52,784 nt of DNA, taken from positions 1-52,784 of IMG/VR virus record IMGVR_UViG_3300044960_000379. One strand, 5' to 3'. The notes under the pieces are model-generated. The model was not told the DNA's origin and did no database searches. It saw only the letters and a program-made list of their open reading frames with translations. The position numbers and the translations under genes are program-made. Positions 7,821 to 17,000 of this stretch are shown piece by piece (positions within the stretch are counted from its first letter, which is position 1; every line of letters starts with the position of its first letter). Source of the stretch: a virus.

Positions 7821-9511
7821 TGCCGTCGATCAGGATCACGCGCTTTGGTGGTATTCGCCCGGCGGTCGCCGGTGAGCACCTTGACCCGCGCTATGCGCAG
7901 GAAGCCCATAACCTCCGCCTGCGTGACCTGACGCTTCGGCCGTTCCTCGCCCCGCTTGAGGAGCAGGTCGAGCCGCACCCCGTTCGCTCCATTTACCGCA
8001 GCGCCGATTCGTCGACCTGTTGCTCGCGCCTGTTGACGTGGGACCACTGTGTTTCGGTGATGGAGGCGCCGGACCCCGGCGCGTGCCCGACCGGCGACAT
8101 GCTGCTGGTGTTCCACCAGGGCGACCGTCCGGCCGAGCCGCAGCGTTACATGCGCTGCGAGGACGCCTACTACCCCATCCGCGTGCCAAAGCCCGAGAAG
8201 GTGCTGACGTTGACCAGGCTCGCCGCTGGCACCATCGAGGGCAAGCTTGAAGGCTCTGGGCCAGACGCGCGCGCCTACACCTACACGTGGGTTGACCGCT
8301 TCGGGGTCGAGTCGATCCCGGCCATGCCGTCGAGGCAGGTCCGTTCCTACGACGACGAGGTGTGGAGGCTCGACGGGTTCGACACGCCGCCGCCGAACGC
8401 CGAGTTCGTCCGAATCTACCGATCCACGACGCAGTTCGAGGACGGCCGGCAGGTCAAGAACCCGATGGACAGCAGCTACCAGCTGGTTGAGGAAGTCCCC
8501 ATCGACGCCAACTGGGCCGGCTCGTTCGTCGATAGCCGACGCCTTCTGCACATGGACTACGGCACACTGACGACGTTCGAGAATTGCGACATCCCGGAGC
8601 GGATGGAGCAGGTCGTCGTCACCGAGCAGGGCTACCTTGTCGGGTTTCGGGGCAACGAGCTGTTCATTTCCGAGCGGTATGAGGCTCACAACTGGCCGGA
8701 GAAATACCGCCAGATGCTCCCCGACAAGATCGTCGCGCTCGCTGTTCGCTACGACATCGTGTTCATCGCGACCACCGGCCGGCCTTACAAGGCCAGCATT
8801 GCCTTCGCGCGCATGGGCGACACCGCTGACGCCACCATCGAGGTGATCCCGTTTACGGAGCATTACCCCTGCATCGGCGCGCAGACCATGGTCCCGACCG
8901 ACAACGGTGCCGCCTATTGCACCCACAAGGGCATCGTCAGGTTGCCGACGAACGGCAACGCCAAGCTGGAGTCGAGGTTCCGCGTCGACGAGGACGACTT
9001 CCGCGACTTCGCGCCGAACCTGGCCGTCTACCACAACGGCAAATACCTCGCGTCGCGCAGCCCCGCCGGGCGCGGCATCATCGTCGATTTCGAGGATAGG
9101 GTCGAAGGCGACATCGACATCGGCGACCTCGTGACCGCAGACCTGCGCTGGGATGCCGTCCATTCCGGCCGCGACGGCTATGTCTACTTCTCGCGCGGGA
9201 ACACGGTCTATCGCTGGAACGCCGGCCGGCAGCCGATGCCCTACCGCTGGCGCTCGAAGGTGTTTGTCCAGCCGGGGCTGGTGGCGTTCGCCGCCGCCAA
9301 GGTGGTCGCCGACTACGGCCCACCGATCCAGTTCAGGCTGTTCGCCGATGGCTCGCTTTATGCCGAGGATGTGGTATCGTCGAGCGCACCGTTCCGGTTG
9401 CCGGCGCGCGGACGAGGCATCAACTGGGAGGTCGAGGTGTCTGGCGCCACGCGGATCAGGGAAATCCACGTCGCCACCTCGATGGCCGAGCTGACGGAGG
9501 CGCAGGGATGA
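7820..9511 (+). CDS. Putative tail nozzle (tail tubular B-like) protein
   Basis: A 563-aa protein whose ATG shares one base with the previous stop. It starts with a motif seen in podovirus nozzle proteins: RITRFGGIRPAV, then LDPRYAQEAHNLRLRDL. It is followed by beta-propeller-like repeats (YTYTWVDRFGVES, VVTEQGYLVGFRGNELFISE, DGYVYFSRGNTVYRWNAG). T7 gp12 is about 790 aa and related nozzle proteins in smaller phages about 550-700 aa. It should form the distal tube after the adaptor rings. Family level from pattern. Confidence 0.6.
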   Translation: MPSIRITRFGGIRPAVAGEHLDPRYAQEAHNLRLRDLTLRPFLAPLEEQVEPHPVRSIYRSADSSTCCSRLLTWDHCVSVMEAPDPGACPTGDMLLVFHQGDRPAEPQRYMRCEDAYYPIRVPKPEKVLTLTRLAAGTIEGKLEGSGPDARAYTYTWVDRFGVESIPAMPSRQVRSYDDEVWRLDGFDTPPPNAEFVRIYRSTTQFEDGRQVKNPMDSSYQLVEEVPIDANWAGSFVDSRRLLHMDYGTLTTFENCDIPERMEQVVVTEQGYLVGFRGNELFISERYEAHNWPEKYRQMLPDKIVALAVRYDIVFIATTGRPYKASIAFARMGDTADATIEVIPFTEHYPCIGAQTMVPTDNGAAYCTHKGIVRLPTNGNAKLESRFRVDEDDFRDFAPNLAVYHNGKYLASRSPAGRGIIVDFEDRVEGDIDIGDLVTADLRWDAVHSGRDGYVYFSRGNTVYRWNAGRQPMPYRWRSKVFVQPGLVAFAAAKVVADYGPPIQFRLFADGSLYAEDVVSSSAPFRLPARGRGINWEVEVSGATRIREIHVATSMAELTEAQG

Positions 9512-9744
9512 TGTTCAACTACGTTGCCGACTACCTCAACGACGTCGCCGGTTTTGCTGTCGTGCGCGCGGTCGACGCCGGGTTGACCGCCGGGGTGGTG
9601 GTCCAGATTGCCGGTTATCTCGACGCCGCCGGCGAGCCGGTGTCCTGCCGGATGCGCGCGGCCCGCGCCGTCTGCATTTTCCCCGGGGGCGAGGTGCTGA
9701 ACCTCTGGGGCGTCGCCAATGCCCCCACTGTCGTGTTTCATTGA
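9508..9744 (+). CDS. Small structural protein, unknown
   Basis: A 78-aa protein with ATGA overlap to the previous gene. It is compact, with strands (GVVVQIAGYLDAAGEPVSC; ARAVCIFPGGEVLNLWGVA). Location between the nozzle-like and internal virion genes suggests a tail or core accessory. No family recognised. Confidence 0.5.
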   Translation: MMFNYVADYLNDVAGFAVVRAVDAGLTAGVVVQIAGYLDAAGEPVSCRMRAARAVCIFPGGEVLNLWGVANAPTVVFH

Positions 9745-9751
9745 GGACTCC

Positions 9752-10225
9752 ATGGCTTCCTGGGAAGACGACGCGACGCTCAAGCTGCGCGGCTACTTCA
9801 AGACCGACGCCGCCACCGGCATTGTCGTGGCCATGCTTGGCGCGCTGCGGACTGTGCAGCGCATCCAGCGCGGCCTGACCGACGACGACACTCCGCGCGA
9901 CGTGCTCCGCCTGCTGTTTACCACCGTGATCGCCATCTACGACAGCCCCTTCATTCAGCAGCACGGGGCCAAGCTGTTGCCGATCTACCAAGCAGCGGTC
10001 ATGGGCTGGCTCGACGGCGCGCGCTACTTGTCCGAAGTCGGCAAGCAGCCCGAGGATGCCCCGCGTGACGAGAAGACGATCAGGCTGGTCGAGAACGCGC
10101 AGGCGTGCGCGCGGCTCTACCGCGAGTTCGTCGTTCAGGCTATGGTGTGCGAAGTTGGCCCGCAGGAGGGGATCGGCCGTTCCCTGCGGCTGCGCGAGAC
10201 GCTGGACGAGCTGATGGAGCGGTGA
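9752..10225 (+). CDS. Helical virion protein, unknown
   Basis: A 157-aa protein. ATG 9752 follows GAGGA at 9743-9747 and begins MASWEDDATLKLRGYFKT. It is mostly helical (RTVQRIQRGLTDDDTPRDVLRLLF; ALEN-like ends). It precedes two internal-virion-type genes. A small inner-core protein is plausible. No diagnostic motif. Confidence 0.5.
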   Translation: MASWEDDATLKLRGYFKTDAATGIVVAMLGALRTVQRIQRGLTDDDTPRDVLRLLFTTVIAIYDSPFIQQHGAKLLPIYQAAVMGWLDGARYLSEVGKQPEDAPRDEKTIRLVENAQACARLYREFVVQAMVCEVGPQEGIGRSLRLRETLDELMER

Positions 10226-10226
10226 C

Positions 10227-11192
10227 GTGAGCATCGTCGAACGCGCACGAATCTTCGAAATCCCGCGCGACAACTGGCAGCGGGATTTCACCACGATCAT
10301 CGGCACCTACGCCGTCATCCGCCAGTTCCAGCTTTACGAGGAGCAGCTTGCGCTCGCCCGCCAGACGGTGCGGCAGGCGGAGGATTACCTTGACCTGACC
10401 AAGTGGAACTTCTGGAACATCGCGGTCCCCACCTGGAACCGCCAGCGCGATCTGTTCGACCGCTACGTGGCCAATTTCGCCTACTACGAAGTCGAGTATA
10501 TGTCTGACGCATTCCGGTTCAAGGAATACGAGCCGGACTACACGACGCAGGAAGGTCGCACGCAAGGTCAGGTCCAGTATATCTTCGACCGTGCCGCGCT
10601 TCAGCGAAAGCGTCAGATCGGTAAATACGCCGCTGGTCGCGCGTGCCACGACGCTGTTTACTTCGCCACCATGACGGCGCTGGCCAAGGTCGACGCCGCT
10701 AACCACGGCTACCGCTACGAGGAAGCCAAGAAGCGCGAGCTGGATGCGTGGTATTGGCAGCGCCGGACCGACGGCGCGCGAATCACCGACAGCATGGCCA
10801 ACCGCGTGGTGGCCGGGATCAACAACGGGGCCAACGTCGCCACGAACGCCATCAACGCCGTCGGGCGCGCGGTCAGCGCGCTGGTCAGCGCCACCAACGC
10901 CGCCGGCACGGCGACCCACAACGCCGCGCAAGCCTACGGTGCGCTGGCGAACGGTGCGTTCAGGGCACAGGGCTACGCCATGGGGCGCGGCGGCAACGGT
11001 TTCGACATCGGCGGCATGATCGGCGGAATGCAGGGCTTCGGCGGCAACGGCTACCAGCTCGTCGGCCCGAGGCAGGCCGTCGGCGGCGCGGTGGCCGAAT
11101 CGCTGGGCCGGTCCTCGGCGATGGTCCCCGGCGGCGGCGACTACGAGACGGCCGGCGTCTACTCCGGCATTGGCCTGCAGCACTACACCTGA
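10227..11192 (+). CDS. Putative internal virion protein
   Basis: A 321-aa protein from a GTG after GTGAC. The first two thirds are long charged helices with many aromatic residues (FQLYEEQLALARQTVRQAED; NFAYYEVEYMSDAFRF). The last third is Ala/Asn/Gly-rich (AGINNGANVATNAINAVGRA; GFDIGGMIGGMQGFGGNG). A helical body plus Gly-rich tail matches inner-core/ejection proteins such as T7 gp14 in style. It is followed by the transglycosylase-bearing gene. Role inferred from architecture and position. Confidence 0.55.
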   Translation: MSIVERARIFEIPRDNWQRDFTTIIGTYAVIRQFQLYEEQLALARQTVRQAEDYLDLTKWNFWNIAVPTWNRQRDLFDRYVANFAYYEVEYMSDAFRFKEYEPDYTTQEGRTQGQVQYIFDRAALQRKRQIGKYAAGRACHDAVYFATMTALAKVDAANHGYRYEEAKKRELDAWYWQRRTDGARITDSMANRVVAGINNGANVATNAINAVGRAVSALVSATNAAGTATHNAAQAYGALANGAFRAQGYAMGRGGNGFDIGGMIGGMQGFGGNGYQLVGPRQAVGGAVAESLGRSSAMVPGGGDYETAGVYSGIGLQHYT

Positions 11193-11194
11193 CC

Positions 11195-12502
11195 ATGGCT
11201 GTCAACCCCACCATCCCGCCGGAAAACTTCCTTGATGAAAACGAGCCGTCCAATCCGTTGGCGCGCGCGCCTGAGCCGCCCGTCGAGCCGGAACCGCGAG
11301 CGCAGGGACAGGAAGACGCCACCGGACAGGAAGCGCCGGCAGAACCGGCCCCTGCGCAGCCGGAGCCTCTTGCCAATCCCCTAGCCGCCCCGGCCCCGGC
11401 GCAGGCGGACTCCGGCGAGTCTGACCCTCTGTTCGACCTTGTGCCGCAGCAGGAAGAAGCCGGTGGCACGTCCCTCCCTCCCGGGCAGGAGCACGTCGAC
11501 CCGGCGAAAGCGGCCGAGGCGGAGCCGGTCGACTATCCTGACATGGCGAACAGCCGCAACTTCGGCGTCGAGGACTATCGCCGGCTGCTCCGCCACCCGA
11601 ACGTCCAGCGGGGGCTCTACGCCATCCGGCAGGCCGAGGGCACGCAACGCTACGCCAACCCCTACACGACGGCGTTCGGCGGGCGTCAGATTGGCGACCT
11701 GTCGTGGCACCCCATGCGGGCGTTCCCGTTCCGCAACCCGGCCGGCGGGCCGAACGCCACCACGGCAGCGGGGGCCTACCAGTTCCTCGGGCGCACGTGG
11801 AACGGCGTGGCGCGCCGTCTGGGCCTGCGCGACTTCAGCCCCGAATCGCAGGACATTGCTGCCCTGCACCTCATCAACCAGCGTGGAGGGCTGCGCGCGC
11901 TCGTCAACGGCGACGCTGTCGGCTGGGCGCGGGCCGTCCGGGGCGAGTGGGCGTCGTTCCCCGGCGCGGGCTACGGGCAGGGCGAGCAGCGCATGAGCAG
12001 GATCGTCCGCTGGTTCAACTCTCCCGGCGCGGACGCCATTCCCGACTATGCCGAGATCGCTCGGACAGGACGGTTCGTCTCTCGCCCCAACCCCAACTCA
12101 GGCGCTGGTGCTGTTGCCCAGGTGCCCGGCACGGACGCCGGCACCTCTGGCGGCGGTGCCAGCGCCGCCGCCCCCCGCTCTCCCCGGAACCCGCTGGCCG
12201 ACAACCCCTACGACTACAGCGATCGGGAGACGGGGGGCGGCGACTACGAACCCTCGACGCCGCGCAACCCGCTGGCGGCCGCCGCGCCCAACTACGACCC
12301 GAACGTCTGGGACGAGCGGGACGAGCCGAACGTCTGGGACGAGCGAGACGAGCCGAAGGGCGTAGGAGCCGACCCGATCCCGCCGTCGACGCTCGGACAG
12401 CCTCAAGCGAGCCGCCGACCGCAGAATCCACTGGCGACCAACCCCGCGCAGGCGTATGCTGCGCGCCTGTCAGGATTAAGGCGCAACTTGTTCGGAGGTT
12501 AG
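11195..12502 (+). CDS. Virion-associated transglycosylase/lysozyme
   Basis: A 435-aa protein starting MAVNPTIPPENF. Residues about 1-110 are a Pro/Glu/Ala linker. Residues about 130-285 form a lambda-lysozyme-like (GH104-type) muramidase: IRQAEGTQRYANPYTTAFGG with the likely catalytic Glu, then AGAYQFLGRTWNGVARRLGL, and LHLINQRGGL. The C-terminus is disordered and contains a short direct repeat (NVWDERDEP twice). As a late gene beside internal virion proteins, it probably cuts peptidoglycan locally during DNA entry and is not the lysis enzyme, which is at 45.7 kb. Confidence 0.75.
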   Translation: MAVNPTIPPENFLDENEPSNPLARAPEPPVEPEPRAQGQEDATGQEAPAEPAPAQPEPLANPLAAPAPAQADSGESDPLFDLVPQQEEAGGTSLPPGQEHVDPAKAAEAEPVDYPDMANSRNFGVEDYRRLLRHPNVQRGLYAIRQAEGTQRYANPYTTAFGGRQIGDLSWHPMRAFPFRNPAGGPNATTAAGAYQFLGRTWNGVARRLGLRDFSPESQDIAALHLINQRGGLRALVNGDAVGWARAVRGEWASFPGAGYGQGEQRMSRIVRWFNSPGADAIPDYAEIARTGRFVSRPNPNSGAGAVAQVPGTDAGTSGGGASAAAPRSPRNPLADNPYDYSDRETGGGDYEPSTPRNPLAAAAPNYDPNVWDERDEPNVWDERDEPKGVGADPIPPSTLGQPQASRRPQNPLATNPAQAYAARLSGLRRNLFGG

Positions 12503-12503
12503 C

Positions 12504-13469
12504 GTGGCCTACGCCGACCCGTTTGGCTCGTTCATCGACGGCTTCCGGCAGGGCGAGGCCGACGCGCGCAAGGCCGCCGGAGAATCCAAGCGGTCCCGGC
12601 GCGGCGGCTCTGACGATTCCGGCGGCTCCGGCGGCTCCGGCGGCGGCCGGAACAACGACGACCTCATCCCCAACGCGCCGATCCAGCCCGGGCTCCGCCC
12701 CGGCGACCGTGGCTTTGTTCCGATGCCGCGTCCTCCGGTCCCGGTCCTCACCGACCAGAACCCTTCGCGCGGCTACGGCGAAACCGAAGGCCCGGGCGCC
12801 GATGCGCTTGCCCCGACGCCGTTTGATCGCGGCGGGAACCCCATGGCACCAGAGGACGGCATGGCCCCCGGAGGCGCGGTTCCTGCCCCCGTCGCGCGGA
12901 CGCAGCTGCAGATGCCCGAAGACGGCATGGCTCCCGGCGGGGCCGCGCCGCGTCAGGCGGCGCGGCTGCCCGAGGACGGCGGCGCGCCCGGCGCGGCCAC
13001 GGCCATGCTCCCGCCGCCGGTGCCGAATCCGTTCACTGCACCGGAAGATTTCGGCTCGCCGGGCGTGGCCCCGCCGAGTCTTGAGGACGTGCTCAACCGC
13101 CTGCCCCCGCCGCCGCCGATCCGGCCGCCCGACAACGTCGACGTGCTGCGCATGATCGACCGCGAGGCGCGCGCCGCCGGGCGGGTGCCGTTCTGGGTGC
13201 AGACCCAGCGCGTGCAGGTGCAGGATCGCGACCCGTTTGGCCGGCCGGCCGGGCCGCCGCGCGAGGTGATCCGCCGCAATCCCGACTTCGTCGAGCCGCA
13301 GAACAACGACGGAGCCTGGCAGTCGGTCAGGATGCGTCGGGAGGCCACGCTGCCGGAAATGCGCCGGCGGGCGGCCGCTGGACGGCTCACACGCGAGCAG
13401 TTCAACTACCTGATGCGCTACATGCAGGGCGATCCTGACCTGACCAATCCGTTCGAGGGCGTCCCCTGA
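12504..13469 (+). CDS. Disordered, repeat-bearing virion protein, unknown
   Basis: A 321-aa protein from a GTG. It contains a Gly/Ser tract (DDSGGSGGSGGGR), a Pro-rich region, and about four degenerate copies of an APEDGMAPGGA unit (around residues 113-165). The C-terminal 100 residues are more ordered (PFWVQTQRVQVQDRDPFGRP; LPEMRRRAAAGRLTREQFNY). It lies between the transglycosylase and ejection genes. It may be an internal or linker protein of the virion core. No family recognised. Confidence 0.45.
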   Translation: MAYADPFGSFIDGFRQGEADARKAAGESKRSRRGGSDDSGGSGGSGGGRNNDDLIPNAPIQPGLRPGDRGFVPMPRPPVPVLTDQNPSRGYGETEGPGADALAPTPFDRGGNPMAPEDGMAPGGAVPAPVARTQLQMPEDGMAPGGAAPRQAARLPEDGGAPGAATAMLPPPVPNPFTAPEDFGSPGVAPPSLEDVLNRLPPPPPIRPPDNVDVLRMIDREARAAGRVPFWVQTQRVQVQDRDPFGRPAGPPREVIRRNPDFVEPQNNDGAWQSVRMRREATLPEMRRRAAAGRLTREQFNYLMRYMQGDPDLTNPFEGVP

Positions 13470-14032
13470 TGCTTTACGGACCCTACGCTTCCTACGCCAA
13501 CGGACCTGATACCGTCGCGCCGATGCCGGAGTGGCAGGATTTGCTGCACGCGGCGCGCGTCGACATGCTCGTGAAGGACGTGCTCAAGCGGGTCGAATCA
13601 GTGGGGATGGCCGCAGCGGCGGTAGCGGTGCCCGCTACCCCCACGCCGTTCGGCGACGGAGCCGTTCAGCCGCCGTTCGCCGAGGAGCCGCTGCAGGAAG
13701 ACGCCGCAGGCGGTGCTTTCGACATGTTCGAGCCGCCGGAAGGCGGCCCTACGCTTCCCGACGGCCAGTGGAACACCGGGGCCGACATGGAGACCTATCG
13801 CATCATCGGCGCGACGCCGTTCGATGGACCGATGGAGCAGCCCATGGAGCAGTTCGCCGGCGGGCTCGATAATCTTCGCGTGACGCGCGAGGCGATGCAG
13901 CCGCTTGAGCGCGCGATCAGGCCGACGTTCGACACTTACAGCCGGTTCGGCTATCCTGACCTCAAGGCGGACCCTTACGGTAACGGCATCATCAACGCCA
14001 TCCGCCGGATGGTTCGTGGAGCGCAGGCGTGA
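13469..14032 (+). CDS. Virion protein, unknown
   Basis: A 187-aa acidic protein. The ATG overlaps the previous stop. It has helices at both ends (WQDLLHAARVDMLVKDVLKR; ALIN-type end NGIINAIRRMVRGAQA) and an acidic Pro-rich centre. It sits directly before, and is coupled by GTGA to, the 2249-aa gene, which suggests a partner or small core protein. No motif recognised. Confidence 0.45.
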   Translation: MLYGPYASYANGPDTVAPMPEWQDLLHAARVDMLVKDVLKRVESVGMAAAAVAVPATPTPFGDGAVQPPFAEEPLQEDAAGGAFDMFEPPEGGPTLPDGQWNTGADMETYRIIGATPFDGPMEQPMEQFAGGLDNLRVTREAMQPLERAIRPTFDTYSRFGYPDLKADPYGNGIINAIRRMVRGAQA

Positions 14033-17000
14033 GCTACGTAGTTGGCGATCTTCCGATTCCGGAAGAAGACACCCTCGACCCGTCGGAGCAGCAGCGGCTG
14101 CGGCAGCTGCGCGGGCAGCCGGAGCCGCCGCCTCCGCCGCGTGCCCAACCGCAGCCGTCCCAGCCGCAGACGCAGACAGAGCCGCTTCCGCCGCGCGCTC
14201 AACCGGAACCTCCGCAGCCGGAGCCGCTTCCGCCGCGCGCTCAACCGGAACCTCCGCAGCCGGAGCCGCCCTCGCCGCAGCCGGCGCAGCAGGACTCCGA
14301 TCCCGAAGTCGAGGTTCCCGGCTACGAAGGTCGCTGGTCGCGCGCTCGCGTGCGCCAGCTCCGGGAGCTGGAAGCGCAGCCGCCGACACCGGAGAACATC
14401 GTCGCCTACTCGCGGGCGGTCGGCGAGCGCAGCCTCGACATCCTCACGCGCGACCCGAAGGACGACACCGACACCGACAGGGCGCAGCGCCGAACCGCAG
14501 CATTCCGCCTGCAGTTCCGGCGTTGGGTGGCCGAGAACGGGCTCGAAGAAGCCTTCGCCAACGGATCGGCGCGCGATCAGGAACGAATCATCCAGCAGTG
14601 GGCGGACAGCATCCACCCGCCGACCCCGCAGACCAACCGTCGCGGCGAGCAGACCGGGCGGGCGGTTCGCAGCGCCGAATCCCGCGAGCTGACTGCGGCC
14701 CTCGTCGGCGAAGGGAGGATGCCCTACTGGACGACGTTTGTCCCGGACGAGCAGCAGGTCGACGAAGCGGTCAGGAACAGGACCGCCCGCGAGACGAGGG
14801 CCGCGCAGCAGGCCGCGCAGCAGGCCGCGCGAGCGGCGCAGGCCGAAGCCCGACAGGTGCCGGCAAACCCTCTGGCGCGAACCCCGCAGGCCGCCGCGCC
14901 GCAGGAACCGCAGGCCGGGTTCTGGACCCGCGCGAAGGACGTCGCCGTCGAAACCATCGCCGGAGTCGCGCGCGGCGCTGTCGGGCTTGGCGACTTCGTC
15001 AATCGTGGGCTGCAGCAGCTCGGCATCGGTGCCGACCAGGCCGACGTCGAGGGTATCTACGCGCTGCTGGACGCCGCGAAGGGGCAGTTCCAGTCGGAGG
15101 CTTTCCAGCGCGAGTCGCGAGCGTTCTCCGAAGCCCTGCGCAAGGTCGACGGCAGCGTCATTGTCTCCATGGGCCGGGCGCTCGCGCGCGGCGACACCGA
15201 GGGCGCCCGGCAGCTCGCTCAGCAGTCCGGCATCGGCGAAGCGTGGGACCGCGCCGGCACCACCGTCGTGCTGGCGACTATCCTCGGCGGTGCCGCCGAG
15301 TTCGTCGCGCCGTTCAGCGCCGGCGCGCGAGTGGCGCGCGCCGGGGCCAATGTCCTTGCGCGGGGTGCGCCGCGCGTGGCGACAGCTGCGCCGGCGGCAG
15401 GCGGCATCGCCGCCGCTACCGCTGCTCCGACAGCGACGCAGATGACGGAAGTTGGAGCCGAAGTCCGCCGCCAGACCGGGGACAACGCGCGCGCCGACGC
15501 AGCCTCGGCCATGGCGTCCGCCGGCGGTGCCATCGCGGCGCTCGGCAACGTTCTCGGCGCGACCATCGGTCCCGGCGGGCAGGTCGCCCGCGCTCTTGGA
15601 ATGCGCGGGGCCAGTGCTGTCGCCGGAGAGGCCGCCAGCGCACCCGCCCGGGCCGCCATTGCCGGTGCCGCTGGCGCGGCGCAGGGCGGCCTTGCCACCG
15701 CAGGCCAGAACGTCAACCGCGCCGAGGCCGGCGTCGAGCAGGAGAACGTCACCGGGCCGGCGCTTCTTGGCGGCGTGCTCGGCGGTGTGCTTGGTGCGTT
15801 CCCCACGCGCGGGCGCAGCGAGGCCCCGCCAGCGCCGCCGGTGCCGGCGGCACCTGGCACTGCGCAGGCCGGCAACGGCGTCATCCGGGGCGGCGTCGCC
15901 AAGGCCGAGGCTCAGCAGTCGGCCCCGCAGCCAGTCCTCGCGCTCCCGCCACCCTCCGGCAACGCGCCCGAATCTCTGCGGCGCACGCCGGAGGGCGGGC
16001 TGGTCGACCGCCGCGCCGCTGTTCCCGGAGGGGTGGTGCCGGAGGATGCCGGCGTGCGCGAGCGCAACGCGCCGTTCTCGTGGAACGACCGGCGACAGGC
16101 GGACCCGAACACCATCTTCGTGCCGCCGACGCGCGCCCTGCCCGCCCCCGACCCCGACAACCCGTCGCCGAGGCCGCAGGTCGACATCATCGAGCGCAAC
16201 GCGCCGTTTAACCGCAACGACCCGCGACAGGATTTCCCCCGCGAGCCGGGGGTCATCTACGGCGAGCCGCCGCCCCGGAGGCCGGCACTGCCGGCGCCTG
16301 AGCCCGGGCAGGAGCCGTTCGTGGCGCGCGAGGCGCGGCCCCGCGAAAGTGTCGTCGAGCAGAACGCCCCGCTCAATCCGGCGGACCCGCGACAAACGGA
16401 CCCGAACACCATCTATCTGCCGCGCTACTACGGCTCGGACTTCACCGAAGTTCCTCCCCTTCGTCGGCGGCTCGGCGAGATGCCGCCGGAACCGCCGCCT
16501 GCGGCTCCGCGCGGGCGCGAGGTGCAGCCCGCCGAGCAGATTGTGGCTGACGCCATGTCGCTGCCGCGCAGCATCCTCACGCCCGAGGAACGACAGACTC
16601 TCGGAGTCGACCGGCCGCGCGTGCTCACGCCGGACGGCATCCTCGACGTCAGCGGCGACACGCCGAAGCTCGTGCGGCCGAACACGCGCGAGTTCATCAC
16701 CGCCAACACCGAAGGACGGCTTCCGCCGGCCGGCGTCAGCCCCGAGGTGGCCGCCCGCATCGTCGAGCAGGCGCGCATCCGCCGGCAGGTGGAGCTGGCG
16801 CGAGACGCCTTCGTGGCGCAGCAGCAGGCACGCGGCGTGCCGCGCGATCAAGCGTGGCAGAACCTCGCCCGCGCCGAGCAGGACGGCACGTTCCGGCGCT
16901 TCATGGAGCAGTTCTACAGCCGCAAGGGCGTCCGCCCGGCGGCTTTCGTCGACACGCCCACTGCCGCCGCCGTAGTGGGCGAAATCGACGGCCTTGCCAC

